Source of the DNA: Enterosoma sp964427595
GTDB lineage: Bacteria > Bacillota_I > Bacilli_A > RFN20 > CAG-288
NCBI GenBank assembly: GCA_964427595.1
Contig: CAYRUQ010000001.1
Coordinates: 1 to 64,000 of the forward strand
Direction: 5' to 3'
Length of the DNA: 64,000 nt
Shown here: positions 26,491 to 35,391 of the stretch, one piece after another
Numbering within the stretch: position 1 is the stretch's first letter
How the letters are laid out: each line of letters opens with the position of its first letter
The notes under the pieces: model-generated
Databases searched by the model: none
Told to the model about the DNA's origin: nothing
What the model saw: only the letters and a program-made list of their open reading frames with translations
Made by a program: the position numbers and the translations under genes

Positions 26491-27465
26491 TTAATCGTTG
26501 AAATCTGTATAACAATCCGATAGTGAAGTGTGGTTGTTGATAGCATAGATAGCGTTAGCAATCAGTTTAGATAATGTGCAGACTTTGATGTTGATATTTG
26601 AATTTTTAAACTTGTCGGTAAGAGGGATTGAGTCTGTAACATAAATCTTCTTAAAGACATTAGCTTCACTGATTCTTTCAAAAGCAGGATCAGAGAAGAC
26701 TGGGTGAGTAGCTGCGATGAAAACATCGTTGGCTCCCTCTTTGATAAGTGCTTTAGCAGCAGCCACTGCTGAACCAGCGGTGTCGATCATATCGTCGATG
26801 ATAAGACAACTCTTACCTTTAACATCACCGATGATGTTCATGACTTCAGGTTGATAAGAAGCTGTTCTTCTCTTGTCGATGATAGCGATAGGTGTGTTTA
26901 ATCTTTCAGCCATTCTTCTCGCTCTGTTGACTCCACCATGATCAGGAGAGACAACGACAAGATTAGTTTTATCAATATCATGATCATGACTGATAGCATG
27001 TCCGAGTATCGGGATAGCCGTTAAATCATCTTCGATGCAAGCGAAGAAACCTTGAATCTGAGCGGCGTGAAGATCGAAAGTCACAACTCTATCAGCACCT
27101 GCTGTCGCAAACAAATCAGCGACTAATTTAGCAGTGATAGGTTCTCTCGGTTTTGATTTTCTATCTTGTCTAGCATACCCAAAATAAGGAACGATGACAT
27201 TGATCTGGCTTGCTGACGAACGTCTGATCGCATCGATAAAAATCAAAGCTTCCATCAAATTATCATTAACAGGAGGACAAGTGGGTTGAATGACGAAAAC
27301 TTGTTTTCCTCTGACAGAGCTAGTCGGACAAGCCATGATTTCTCTAGAAGGGAAATGGGATACTCTGGCATCTGATAAGGGAATCTCAAGATAGTCTGCT
27401 ACTTTTTGAGCTAATTCTTTGTTAGCAGTAAGAGAAAACAGCACGGCATCGTTCTTTAGTTTCAT
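26491..27465 (-). CDS. prs: Ribose-phosphate pyrophosphokinase
   Basis: Makes PRPP from ribose 5-phosphate and ATP for nucleotide, His, Trp and NAD synthesis. The 324-residue length is standard. Seen are SDARVSHFPSREI, the flexible catalytic loop PYFGYARQDRKSKPREPIT, FDLHAAQIQGFF, SPDHGGVNRAR, and the PRPP-binding CLIIDDMIDTAGS near residue 220. The N-terminal region is typical except that the FS-x-R-E-I segment replaces FSDGE, as in the class of Mollicutes-like enzymes. GGGAGG precedes the start codon. Confidence 0.95.
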   Translation of the reverse strand: MKLKNDAVLFSLTANKELAQKVADYLEIPLSDARVSHFPSREIMACPTSSVRGKQVFVIQPTCPPVNDNLMEALIFIDAIRRSSASQINVIVPYFGYARQDRKSKPREPITAKLVADLFATAGADRVVTFDLHAAQIQGFFACIEDDLTAIPILGHAISHDHDIDKTNLVVVSPDHGGVNRARRMAERLNTPIAIIDKRRTASYQPEVMNIIGDVKGKSCLIIDDMIDTAGSAVAAAKALIKEGANDVFIAATHPVFSDPAFERISEANVFKKIYVTDSIPLTDKFKNSNINIKVCTLSKLIANAIYAINNHTSLSDCYTDFND

Positions 27466-27670
27466 TTGTGCCTCCCAAAAATAGCCACAACAATTTTACA
27501 TTATTATTGATTTATTTCTATTTAAAAACAAACGATTAAGTGATTTTCCGTTTTAAGTAGCATGAATAAAAAGAACTTGAATCGTGGAAGAAATTAAATT
27601 TCAAAGAAATTTATCTTTGCTGTTTTTAGGATTATTAGACTAAAAATTTTTTCTTTACTAAATCCAAGAA

Positions 27671-28618
27671 TTAGTCTTCTTGTTGTTCTTCTTCGTTTTC
27701 TTTGATGTGCTTTTTAAGAAAATCAATGATCCTAGAGTTTATCTTTAAACTTCTCTCTTCTTGAGGACGAGTGATATTAAAAACATGTGGGTAAGTATCA
27801 TCGTTGAGAATGAATATCTCATGTTTCATACCAAGAGAAGTCATCTCACTATGAAGTCTTGTCGCTTGTTTTCCGACAAATTTATCACCAGTAGAAGTAG
27901 TGATAAAGACTTCTGGAAACTCGTCTGTTTCCTTGATGAACTCATCAAAAGAAGAACATTTGTAAGTGAGATCTTCTTCAAACTTTTTAGTGAAGAGCAT
28001 CTTAAAGAAAGTCTTAGCTGCTCTTTTATTCATAAATTTTGGCTTCTCTAAGAAGATAACATCATGAAGATAAGGAGCCGGATTACAAGTGACGATAGCG
28101 TTGACATCAACTGGTCTTGATATCTGATATAAATTTTGAAGCTTCTCACTATGAGCGATAGTAGCCATTAAAAGAACGAGATGACCTCCAGCACTATCGC
28201 CAACTAAAAAGATATTGTTGGCATCAATATTAAGCTCGCCTGCGTGAACTAAAAGATAATTAAGAGAAGAGAAAAGGTCTTGAACCATCTCTTTTAATGT
28301 CGCATTAAATGCTAATCTGTATGTCGGTAGAGCAACATTGAAACCAAACGAAGAAATATACTTTCCAAAATCAAGGTTGAGATTTCTATCTCCGTACATC
28401 CAAGCGCCACCATGTACATCAAAAACTAATGGTAATTTGCCATCTCTTTTTTCAGACCAAATAAAATTCATCAAGTGATCTTCACTATTGTCGTTTAGAT
28501 AACGAATAACACTAGTTTGAACACCTTCTACTTGTAGATTTTTCTTGTGTTGTTTTTTATCCATTATAGAGGTGATAAAAAACACCCCTTTGAATGCACC
28601 TTTATAAAATATTGACAT
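27671..28618 (-). CDS. Alpha/beta hydrolase (hormone-sensitive-lipase-like esterase)
   Basis: A 315-residue serine esterase-like protein. The oxyanion motif FDVHGGAWMYGDRN and the nucleophile elbow LVGDSAGGHLVL (Ser near residue 142) define the HSL/carboxylesterase group. The acid is likely in TSTGDKFVG and the histidine in DDTYPHVFNI. A basic C-terminal tail ends in a run of Glu and Gln. The start at 28618 has no clear ribosome site, and a later ATG (residue 19) is possible. The gene begins three bases after the ispE stop, so coupling is likely. The substrate is unknown. Confidence 0.85.
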   Translation of the reverse strand: MSIFYKGAFKGVFFITSIMDKKQHKKNLQVEGVQTSVIRYLNDNSEDHLMNFIWSEKRDGKLPLVFDVHGGAWMYGDRNLNLDFGKYISSFGFNVALPTYRLAFNATLKEMVQDLFSSLNYLLVHAGELNIDANNIFLVGDSAGGHLVLLMATIAHSEKLQNLYQISRPVDVNAIVTCNPAPYLHDVIFLEKPKFMNKRAAKTFFKMLFTKKFEEDLTYKCSSFDEFIKETDEFPEVFITTSTGDKFVGKQATRLHSEMTSLGMKHEIFILNDDTYPHVFNITRPQEERSLKINSRIIDFLKKHIKENEEEQQED

Positions 28619-28621
28619 TGG

Positions 28622-29488
28622 TTAGATACTAAATTGAGTCAAATAAGTCAGATAGTTCTCGTTTTCAAAAGTCTTAGAGACTTTCTCGAGAAGTTTCTTG
28701 TCTTTAGAAAGAGCAAAGCATGCTGATCCTGAACCAGACATTCCGTTTAAAGGAAGGTTGTACATCTCCATCTCTTCTAAAAGACTTCCGATTAAAGGAA
28801 GGCATTTGACCGCTGGAGCAGTTAAAACATTAGCCATTGAGAGTTTCATCTCTTCTTCGTCATCTATCTCTAAAGCTCTGATGAGTCTTTCGATATTAGG
28901 TTTCTTAAGTTTATCCTTGTATAAATCGAAATCTTTATAAACCATCCCAGTTGATAATCCTTGATGTGGTTTAACAATCAAGACATAGTAAGGATAAGCG
29001 ACTTTAATCGGATAAAGTTTTTCACCGATTCCTTTTACTCTCGCAGGTTTATTATCAAGGCAAAACGGAACATCAGCTCCGATAGAAAGGGCAATCTCAC
29101 TTAATTTTTCAGAAGAGACTTCATCCTTAGGAAGATATTGAGCGATTCCGTTGATGATGGCTGCAGCGTCAGCAGAGCCTCCACCTAATCCAGCTTCTAC
29201 CGGGATTTTCTTGTGAATATATAAACGATAATTATCCTTTAAAGTGAAGGTCTCTTTCATCTTCGCTAAAGCTTGATAGGCGAGATTAGACTCATCACAA
29301 ACAAGTTTAGGATCGTCACATAAAAGGGTGGTGCTGTATTGCGATGAAACAGGTGTTATTTCAATTGAATCATGAAGTTTAACAGGGATAGTTACCATGT
29401 CGATGTTGTGGTAGCCATCCTCTCTTCTATCAAGAACATCAATAGCTAAGTTGATCTTACCAGGAGCCTTTATCACTGATATGCCCAT
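28622..29488 (-). CDS. ispE: 4-diphosphocytidyl-2-C-methyl-D-erythritol kinase
   Basis: A GHMP kinase of the MEP isoprenoid pathway, 288 residues. The N-terminal IKAPGKINLAIDVLDRREDGYH, the ATP loop PVEAGLGGGSADAAA near residue 97, and the late GMSGSGSACFAL are diagnostic. It shows that the organism makes isoprenoids by the MEP route, which would feed the undecaprenyl carrier handled by the DUF368 protein in this window. AGAGGAAG precedes the ATG. Confidence 0.95.
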   Translation of the reverse strand: MGISVIKAPGKINLAIDVLDRREDGYHNIDMVTIPVKLHDSIEITPVSSQYSTTLLCDDPKLVCDESNLAYQALAKMKETFTLKDNYRLYIHKKIPVEAGLGGGSADAAAIINGIAQYLPKDEVSSEKLSEIALSIGADVPFCLDNKPARVKGIGEKLYPIKVAYPYYVLIVKPHQGLSTGMVYKDFDLYKDKLKKPNIERLIRALEIDDEEEMKLSMANVLTAPAVKCLPLIGSLLEEMEMYNLPLNGMSGSGSACFALSKDKKLLEKVSKTFENENYLTYLTQFSI

Positions 29489-29547
29489 AATCTTCCTCTA
29501 TTTAGAAACAGAAAATAAACACTAAAATTATACAAACTAAAAATCAA

Positions 29548-29568
29548 GAGAAAACAATTAGTTTTCTC
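29548..29568. promoter_or_regulatory. Dyad in the ispE / thiN-operon divergent intergenic region
   Basis: GAGAAAAC-N5-GTTTTCTC is a perfect 8-base dyad about midway between the divergent starts of ispE and the Sel1-like gene. It could be an operator acting on both, or a hairpin in the ispE leader. No regulator gene is adjacent. Confidence 0.35.
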
Positions 29569-29611
29569 CTGAATAAAAAATCTCATTCTTCTGTCGTGTT
29601 ATCATATTTTT

Positions 29612-30172
29612 GTGGAAAAACATCTGTCTCGAAACCAACTGCTCCGAAGCTTGATAGAAAGAGCTTATAGTCCTTTTTCAACCACGGAAACCATCATGGA
29701 TGTCAAACATATTCTAGAGACTTCGGATCGTTTTAATGGCTTTAATCATCTCTATTTGGTCGCTTGTTATATCAACAAAGACGACTCGCTTTTTTATGTG
29801 AGTTTTGAAAGTGCTGAAAAGCAACTACAACTCGCTTTAAATGAGAAATGTGATATCGCTTATTACTATCAGTATCTCTTCTATAGAGACAGTGATCCTA
29901 TCAAAGCGAGAGAAGGTCTTTATATCATCTGTGAGTATGATTATGGTCCTGCTCTTTTAGCTTTAGGAAAAGAGTATGAGAAAGGTACTCTTTTCAAAAA
30001 AGATGACAACGAAGCTATCAAATATTACAAAAGAGCAGCTGACACTGGTGAAGTAGAAGCGTTTATCGATGGCATCCTTCTTTCTAAAAAGAAAAATGAT
30101 AAACAGAGTGAGGAAATGTTTTATCACCTAGCAGAAGTTAAAAACATTCATCTTCCTGGGAGAGTGTCATGA
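29612..30172 (+). CDS. Small Sel1-like repeat protein
   Basis: A 186-residue soluble protein with two or three degenerate Sel1/TPR repeats (GPALLALGKEYEKGTLFKKD, NEAIKYYKRAADTGEVEAF). It resembles the longer protein at 24373-25497. The start is taken as GTG at 29612. No ribosome site precedes it, and TATCAT lies seven bases upstream, so a leaderless transcript is possible; the next ATG (29697) also lacks a ribosome site. Its end overlaps thiN by four bases (ATGA), coupling it to thiamine pyrophosphate synthesis. The function is unknown. Confidence 0.65.
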   Translation: MEKHLSRNQLLRSLIERAYSPFSTTETIMDVKHILETSDRFNGFNHLYLVACYINKDDSLFYVSFESAEKQLQLALNEKCDIAYYYQYLFYRDSDPIKAREGLYIICEYDYGPALLALGKEYEKGTLFKKDDNEAIKYYKRAADTGEVEAFIDGILLSKKKNDKQSEEMFYHLAEVKNIHLPGRVS

Positions 30173-30789
30173 GAAGAGGAGTCATTGTTTCTAAACTATC
30201 TTGTGATCTTTCTTCTTTAAAAGAAGATGACTATATCATCGCTTGTGATGCTGGTTATTTAAACTTTAAAGATATTGATAGAAAACCCGATTTAGTCATC
30301 GGCGATTTTGATTCTCTTGCTATTGAGAATCTTGCTGAAAATCAAAAATTCATCCATCTTCCTAAAGAGAAGGATGTGACTGATACTGAATATGCTTTAT
30401 CTCTTCTTCTGAAAGAAGGTTTTGATGAAATCTGTCTTTTTGGAGCTTTAGGCGGAAGGCTAGATATGAGTTTAGTTACCATCTCTCTTTTATATAAGGT
30501 GAGCAAGCTGAACAAAAAAATCTATGCGTTTAAAGATGATGAAATCGTCTTCCCTCTGTATAATTCTATGGTCGAATTTAAGAAAGAAGCTAAAGGAGTT
30601 ATCTCCGTCTTCTCTCTTAGTGAAACTTCTAAAGGAGTAGATGAAATTTATCTTAAATACCCTTTATCAAACTATGAATTAAGAAGTGATGAACCTCTTG
30701 GTGTCTCTAATGAATTCATAGGAAAGAAATCTATCATCAGAGTCAAAGAAGGTGCTCTTCTTGTGATAACAAACAAAGACAACTTATGA
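30169..30789 (+). CDS. thiN: Thiamine diphosphokinase
   Basis: Converts thiamine to thiamine pyrophosphate with ATP. The 206-residue protein carries CDAGYLNFKDIDRKPDLVIG with the following DFDSL, the substrate-site PKEKDVTDTEYAL, and FGALGGRLDMSL, all typical of the TPK fold. The C-terminal beta domain contains YELRSDEPLGVSNEF. It is coupled by four-base overlaps to the Sel1-like gene before it and to the CDF transporter after it. Confidence 0.93.
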   Translation: MRRGVIVSKLSCDLSSLKEDDYIIACDAGYLNFKDIDRKPDLVIGDFDSLAIENLAENQKFIHLPKEKDVTDTEYALSLLLKEGFDEICLFGALGGRLDMSLVTISLLYKVSKLNKKIYAFKDDEIVFPLYNSMVEFKKEAKGVISVFSLSETSKGVDEIYLKYPLSNYELRSDEPLGVSNEFIGKKSIIRVKEGALLVITNKDNL

Positions 30790-31760
30790 ACAAAGACATA
30801 CTCGTAGAAAAAGAAAAAGAACCAGTTAAAACAGCGACTATTGTTTCAGTTATATCAATCATTTTGAATCTGCTACTTGGTATATCAAAGATAACAATAG
30901 GAAGAATCATGGGATTTGATTCTGTCTTTTCAGATGGTGTTCATTCAACCGGTGATGTCTTAACTACTATCATCGCTTTAATAGGTGTTTGGATCGCTGC
31001 TGAAAAGAAAAATCATAAGTATAACTACGGACATGAAAGATGGGCGTCTATCGCTTCTTTAATCTTATCTATCATCTTGTTTGTCACATCCTTCAGTATC
31101 ATCTTTGAATCAACTGAGACTTTAGTAGAACAGATAAGTGGAATGATAAATGGTGATACTACCGCAGAGATAGTCGCTAACACTCCTCTCTTTTGGGTTT
31201 CGATGTCGTTGTCAATCGCATCTGTCGTCATCAAAGAAGTGATGTTTAACTTCACGATGCATGCTGCTAAAAAAGCTCATTCGACAGCGATGAAAGCTGA
31301 TGCTTGGCATCAGAGAATAGACGCTTTATCATCAGTGGCTGCTATCATCGCTTTATGTGGATATTACTGGCTTCCTGATAACAACATCCTCGATCCTATC
31401 CTCTCTTATCCGATCGCTGTCATGGTTCTTTTCATCGCTATTGATGTCTTTAAGAAATCAACTAAAGAACTCACTGATCACGCCATCGCTGATGATAAGT
31501 TAGAACTTGTTAAAAAATCTTTAAGTGAAATAATTCCGCTTGAGAAGATCAAACTGATCAGATCAAGAATCTTCTCTGAGAAATTCTATCTGGAGATCTT
31601 CGTCCTTCTTGAAGAGAATACCAGCATCGAAAAAGTTGATGACTTAGCTGATAAAATTAAAGACAAGCTAATGAGTGATTTTGAAGATCTTAAAAATGTT
31701 TATGTGATCGCTGAACCAGATGATGAGATTCATCGGAGTCAAGAAGAAACTATGAGATGA
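30786..31760 (+). CDS. Cation diffusion facilitator (CDF) transporter
   Basis: A 324-residue six-span divalent metal antiporter (Zn, Mn or Fe). The metal site in the second span is FSDGVHSTGDVLTT (an extra residue compared with the usual HxxxD/DxxxD pairing), and the fifth span has DAWHQRIDALSSVAA (HxxxD). The YNYGHERWASIAS loop is characteristic. A cytoplasmic C-terminal metal-sensing domain follows from about residue 230. It is the last gene of a three-gene coupled operon and is followed at once by a strong terminator. Metal specificity is not readable. Confidence 0.92.
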   Translation: MNKDILVEKEKEPVKTATIVSVISIILNLLLGISKITIGRIMGFDSVFSDGVHSTGDVLTTIIALIGVWIAAEKKNHKYNYGHERWASIASLILSIILFVTSFSIIFESTETLVEQISGMINGDTTAEIVANTPLFWVSMSLSIASVVIKEVMFNFTMHAAKKAHSTAMKADAWHQRIDALSSVAAIIALCGYYWLPDNNILDPILSYPIAVMVLFIAIDVFKKSTKELTDHAIADDKLELVKKSLSEIIPLEKIKLIRSRIFSEKFYLEIFVLLEENTSIEKVDDLADKIKDKLMSDFEDLKNVYVIAEPDDEIHRSQEETMR

Positions 31761-31799
31761 AAAAAGGTCGCCTCGTTTGAGGGGAGCGACCTTTTTATT
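31761..31799 (+). terminator. Intrinsic terminator after the CDF gene
   Basis: AAAAAGGTCGC (31761-31771) pairs with GCGACCTTTTT (31786-31796) and is followed by ATTT. The symmetry also lets it serve the minus-strand gene that ends at 31816. Confidence 0.9.
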
Positions 31800-31815
31800 T
31801 GGTTGAGTTTAAAAA

Positions 31816-32154
31816 TTAAAGTAAATCACCGAAGAAGCGGTCAATAGGACTCACTGTAATAGTGTTTTTCTTTTCTGGTGATGTTGGATCGATAACATGA
31901 CTAGTAATAACTCCTGATTTGCCGTCATTGAATGTGATTTTGTATTTAATCCAAGTTGCACCAGCTGCAACACATTTGAATTCTTTGATGTCTTGTTTGG
32001 TGAATTCATATTTTGATATTGAAGTCCCTACGATTGCAAACCCATCATCTGTTTTCAATCCTTTTGCACAAGTGAGATAACAACCTGGAAAATCAGGAGA
32101 GTCAACTTCTCCAAAATTAAAATTCGCTCCCTTCATACCATCGAAGAAACCCAT
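31816..32154 (-). CDS. Small protein of unknown function behind a poly-G promoter
   Basis: The 112-residue product starts MGFFDGMKGANFNFGEVDS, with AGGAGG six bases upstream of the ATG at 32154. It has no signal peptide or membrane span. Two cysteines occur (GCYLTCAKG region and KCVAAG). A conserved-looking middle, WIKYKITFNDGKSGVITSHV, suggests a small beta domain. I do not recognise a family. It is monocistronic, flanked by terminators, and its promoter contains a G7 tract in a spacer of only 14 bases, so its expression may be switched. Confidence 0.7.
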   Translation of the reverse strand: MGFFDGMKGANFNFGEVDSPDFPGCYLTCAKGLKTDDGFAIVGTSISKYEFTKQDIKEFKCVAAGATWIKYKITFNDGKSGVITSHVIDPTSPEKKNTITVSPIDRFFGDLL

Positions 32155-32176
32155 AATATTAATCCTCCTAGTCGTC

Positions 32177-32202
32177 ATTTTACCCCCCCTATTACCTGTC
32201 AA
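32177..32202 (-). promoter_or_regulatory. Promoter with poly-G spacer, predicted off state
   Basis: On the minus strand a perfect TTGACA (32197-32202) is followed by 14 bases and then TAAAAT (32177-32182). The last seven spacer bases are G7 (32183-32189). Good hexamers with a spacer three bases too short fit a slippage-controlled promoter that would be restored by G10. Arrangement is identical to that at 17506-17534. Confidence 0.6.
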
Positions 32203-32281
32203 GAGTAAGTTAAATTTGACTAATAGTTGAATCAGCTTTTGTTTATTTTCCAGTTTGGGTTTAGTTTTAATTTTTTATTTA

Positions 32282-33364
32282 TCAAGCTTGTTTTTCTGCA
32301 CTTCTGTTTCCGAATTTAACAAGAAGGAAGGCACAGAAGAATCCGAAGACGAGAAGAGGAACAGCGATAGAGATATCAACTATCATCAAGTTGGAAGATC
32401 CGAAAGCAGATGCCCAACTGAGATAGATTCCATATGAATCAGGATTTAAGAACATACCGACGATAGAACCGACTGACATACCAACTATGACTTTATAGGC
32501 GAGAAGTCTATTCCATCTGAATACTTTTTCTAAGACTTTGGAAGTGATGATGAATCCAGCTACTAGACCAACGACCATGAGAGCATAGATAGCGAAGATC
32601 TGAGGATGTTCACTGAAGTAAGAAAGATGGACTGTATCAACTAAAGGTCTGAAGTATCCGATCATCATCAAGAAGGCAGTAGCACTAAGACCAGGTAAAA
32701 CTTGAGTGAGTCCTAGGACAAAACCGATAGGGATAGCAGCTACATAAGTCCACCAAGGAAAGTCTCCAAATAAACTATCAGCAATAGCGCCATCAGCTGA
32801 TAAATCAGTCTCTCCAAGCTGTACTCCATAAGCGCCGGTAGGATCAGAATCAAGCAAGATAGAAACGACTCCAACGATGATGGGAATGATCAAACCTAAA
32901 GTGAATAAAAGAACAGTATTGGTGTTGATCTTGACTCCTTTGACTTCTTGAAAAACGCTAGGGAGAGCTCCGATCATCAGACCAGCAAAATAACAGATCA
33001 TTCCAAACGGAACTAGATTGATCAAATACTGAACAGCGAAGAAACCTAATAAGAAACCGATGATTAAACCGATGATAATCGGAAAGAGAAAAGCGATACA
33101 AGCTTTAAATTGTCTGAGTATGTTTGCAAATGAATAAATCAGCTTGTCATATAGTTTAAAGATGATAGCTACTGCTGCTCCTGAGATACCAGGAACAACC
33201 ACTGCTAACCCTAAGAATATTCCGAAGATGAAACTTCTTATCCACCCTCTAGTCGTGTATTTCTCAAGAATGGTATCTGGTCTATCTTCAAAGACTGCCG
33301 TCTCTTCAGCGGTTTCGTTTACTTCTTCTATCTCTTGGTTTTCTTCCAAATTTTCTTCATCCAT
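32282..33364 (-). CDS. popT: DUF368 (PopT-type) polyprenyl-phosphate translocase
   Basis: A 360-residue membrane protein with about nine to ten spans. The duplicated family motifs are visible as LAVVVPGISGAAVAIIFKLY near residue 55 and LGLTQVLPGLSATAFLMMIG near residue 215. DUF368 proteins were recently shown to recycle undecaprenyl phosphate across the membrane for cell-wall synthesis. The N-terminal 40 residues are acidic and cytoplasmic. GAGG lies eight bases before the ATG. The gene is transcribed away from the origin. Confidence 0.9.
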   Translation of the reverse strand: MDEENLEENQEIEEVNETAEETAVFEDRPDTILEKYTTRGWIRSFIFGIFLGLAVVVPGISGAAVAIIFKLYDKLIYSFANILRQFKACIAFLFPIIIGLIIGFLLGFFAVQYLINLVPFGMICYFAGLMIGALPSVFQEVKGVKINTNTVLLFTLGLIIPIIVGVVSILLDSDPTGAYGVQLGETDLSADGAIADSLFGDFPWWTYVAAIPIGFVLGLTQVLPGLSATAFLMMIGYFRPLVDTVHLSYFSEHPQIFAIYALMVVGLVAGFIITSKVLEKVFRWNRLLAYKVIVGMSVGSIVGMFLNPDSYGIYLSWASAFGSSNLMIVDISIAVPLLVFGFFCAFLLVKFGNRSAEKQA

Positions 33365-33520
33365 AATTTCACCTCAAACAGCACAAAAGATTATATATGT
33401 CTATTCATAAATAAACAAAGAAGAGAGCTATAAATAGCGCTTCAATTTCAATTTAGAAAAAGCTGTCAATAAAAATTTCTAATAATTTTCAACAATTTAC
33501 ATTCATGAGATTTCACCCAC

Positions 33521-33791
33521 TTATCCACATAGTTATCCACCGAAAACATACTTTTCCACCATATGTGGATAACGCATTTTAAAGGCGGTGGAAATCTATC
33601 AAAAAATCGATAATCATCGAAATATTTACTGGTGGATAACAAATTCTCTTTGTGGATAGTTATCCACATATCCACAATCGAGTTATCCACAGCAAAGTTA
33701 TCCACAACTTATCCACAATCTAAAGACAGTGGATAACTTTTTCTTCTTTTGGAAATAATAAGATTTTCTCAAGAAAATTTATTGTGGATAA
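33521..33791. other. oriC, upstream DnaA-box cluster
   Basis: Seven exact TTATCCACA boxes are present: plus orientation at 33521, 33660, 33683, 33698 and 33709; minus orientation at 33564-33572 and 33783-33791. At least five near-consensus boxes lie at 33533, 33631, 33651, 33668 and 33728. The boxes at 33660-33717 are closely spaced. Position directly before dnaA is the standard Bacillota replication origin. The part of the gene-free stretch before 33520 shows no feature. Confidence 0.95.
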
Positions 33792-33794
33792 CTT

Positions 33795-33823
33795 TTTCCA
33801 CCATTCTTTTTAAGGTATATAAT
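33795..33823 (+). promoter_or_regulatory. Probable dnaA promoter
   Basis: TATAAT (33818-33823) is preceded at 17 bases by TTTCCA (33795-33800), a weak -35. The -35 adjoins an exact DnaA box (33783-33791), which fits autoregulation by DnaA. Confidence 0.55.
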
Positions 33824-33859
33824 CTTCTTGTTTCGTTGTCGTTTTATTGAGGTATGAAT

Positions 33860-35218
33860 ATGGAAAATATCAACTCTGTTTTTAACCAACTTTTAAACAA
33901 CCTGTCTAAGCAGATGCCTTCTAACCATTTCGATAATCTTTTTGATATTGATACTTTCTCTTTAAAAAGTCTCGATACAGACAAAGCTGTTTTTGTCACA
34001 GAATCGACATCTACCGCCTCTATCATCAAGAACAGTTATTTAGATTTGATATCCAAAGAGTTAGAGACTATCACCGGCTCTCATCACGATGTTGAGGTGG
34101 TTGATAAAGCGAGTTTCTCAAGAAGAAAACAAGCCTTTGAACAAGCTGAAACTAGCTTCTTTAAAAACTCTCATATCCTTCCTCAATACACGTTTGATAA
34201 CTTCGTCACTGGATCATTCAATAGAGAAGCTTGGGCTGCTGCTATGTTCAGTATCGATAAACCAGGAGCTTCAAATCCTATCTTCTTATATTCAAAATCG
34301 GGTTTAGGAAAAACACATCTTCTTCATGCTATCGGTAATGAATATAAAGTTCGTTATCCGGATAGCAAAGTCTTATATATCACCGCTGATGACTTTGTAT
34401 CTGAATTCGTCCGTTATATCAGAGGCAATAAGAACAGCGAGAACTTGAAAGATTTCTTCTCTTCCGTTGATATTTTGATGGTCGATGATATTCAGTTCTT
34501 GACCGGCAAAGAAGATACCCAAGTCATGTTCTTCAATATTTTCAATCTCTTAGTCAGTCGTGGAAAACAGATCGTTCTTACCTCTGATAGAAGTCCTGCT
34601 GAATTAAAAGGCGTTCAAGATAGATTGGTCTCTCGTTTTGCAGGGGGTCTCTCTGTCGGTATCTCGACTCCTGATAAATCGACTCTGTTAGAAATTTTGA
34701 AACAAAAGATAATTACTAACTCTATCTCTCTTGATTTCTTTGAACCGGATGTCCTTGATTATTTGGCTTTAAATTACAGCAAGAATATCCGTGAATTGGA
34801 AGGATCTTTCACTAGGCTTCTCTTCGCTGTCACGGTGAGAAAACCGGTTGGGAAAGTCACTCTTCGTTTCGCTCGTTCTGTTTTCGAAGATGACGAGAGA
34901 AGAAAAGCGGAAAGCGGAAAGATCGATATCAACACGATCATCAGAGTAGTAGCTGAAAACTACAATCTCACTGAAGCTCAATTAAAGAGCAAAGTTAGAA
35001 CTTCTCAAATCGCCTATGCACGTCAGATAGCTATGTACTTAGCAAGAAGCGTTCTCTCTCTTCCTTTCCAAACGATAGGTAAGGAATTCGGTAAAGATCA
35101 CACGACTGTCATGTCTAATGTTCAGAAGATTCAAGACGGCATGTTAAAAGATGCGACATTAAAAAACACGATCACCAATTTGACGGAAACGATTCAAAAG
35201 AAAGCTACTAAAAGATAA
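33860..35218 (+). CDS. dnaA: Chromosomal replication initiator protein DnaA
   Basis: A protein of about 452 residues that binds the boxes upstream and opens the origin. Domain I is N-terminal. The AAA+ domain shows FLYSKSGLGKTHLLHAIGNE (Walker A, near residue 140) and VDILMVDDIQFLTGKE (Walker B). Domain IV ends with the signature FGKDHTTVMSNVQKI. In the Walker A, K and T are kept while GP-x-G is replaced by KSGLGKTH. I prefer the ATG at 33860, seven bases after GAGG; one at 33854 is in frame. It is followed by a terminator, so dnaN has its own transcription. Confidence 0.97.
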   Translation: MENINSVFNQLLNNLSKQMPSNHFDNLFDIDTFSLKSLDTDKAVFVTESTSTASIIKNSYLDLISKELETITGSHHDVEVVDKASFSRRKQAFEQAETSFFKNSHILPQYTFDNFVTGSFNREAWAAAMFSIDKPGASNPIFLYSKSGLGKTHLLHAIGNEYKVRYPDSKVLYITADDFVSEFVRYIRGNKNSENLKDFFSSVDILMVDDIQFLTGKEDTQVMFFNIFNLLVSRGKQIVLTSDRSPAELKGVQDRLVSRFAGGLSVGISTPDKSTLLEILKQKIITNSISLDFFEPDVLDYLALNYSKNIRELEGSFTRLLFAVTVRKPVGKVTLRFARSVFEDDERRKAESGKIDINTIIRVVAENYNLTEAQLKSKVRTSQIAYARQIAMYLARSVLSLPFQTIGKEFGKDHTTVMSNVQKIQDGMLKDATLKNTITNLTETIQKKATKR

Positions 35219-35225
35219 TATCACT

Positions 35226-35256
35226 GAGCTATCGCTTGCTGGCGGTAGCTCTTTTT
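35226..35256 (+). terminator. Intrinsic terminator after dnaA
   Basis: GAGCTATCGC (35226-35235) pairs with GCGGTAGCTC (35242-35251) with one G-T pair and is followed by TTTTT, seven bases after the dnaA stop. Termination between dnaA and dnaN is unusual, because they are often cotranscribed. Confidence 0.88.
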
Positions 35257-35391
35257 GTGTCTTTGTAAGATTTAAAAGAATGGTTTGTGTCCTATTTTTA
35301 GGCTTAGAAATATTGTTCTGTTTTCTACTTGTTTTCTCTACTAATAAACAATTTCAAAAGTTATAAACAACACATGTGGGAATCTCTTTAT

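Noticed and set aside
33466..33705. 79-codon minus-strand frame in the origin
   Set aside because: It is composed of translated DnaA boxes (repeated VDN/VDK words); the DNA function explains it.
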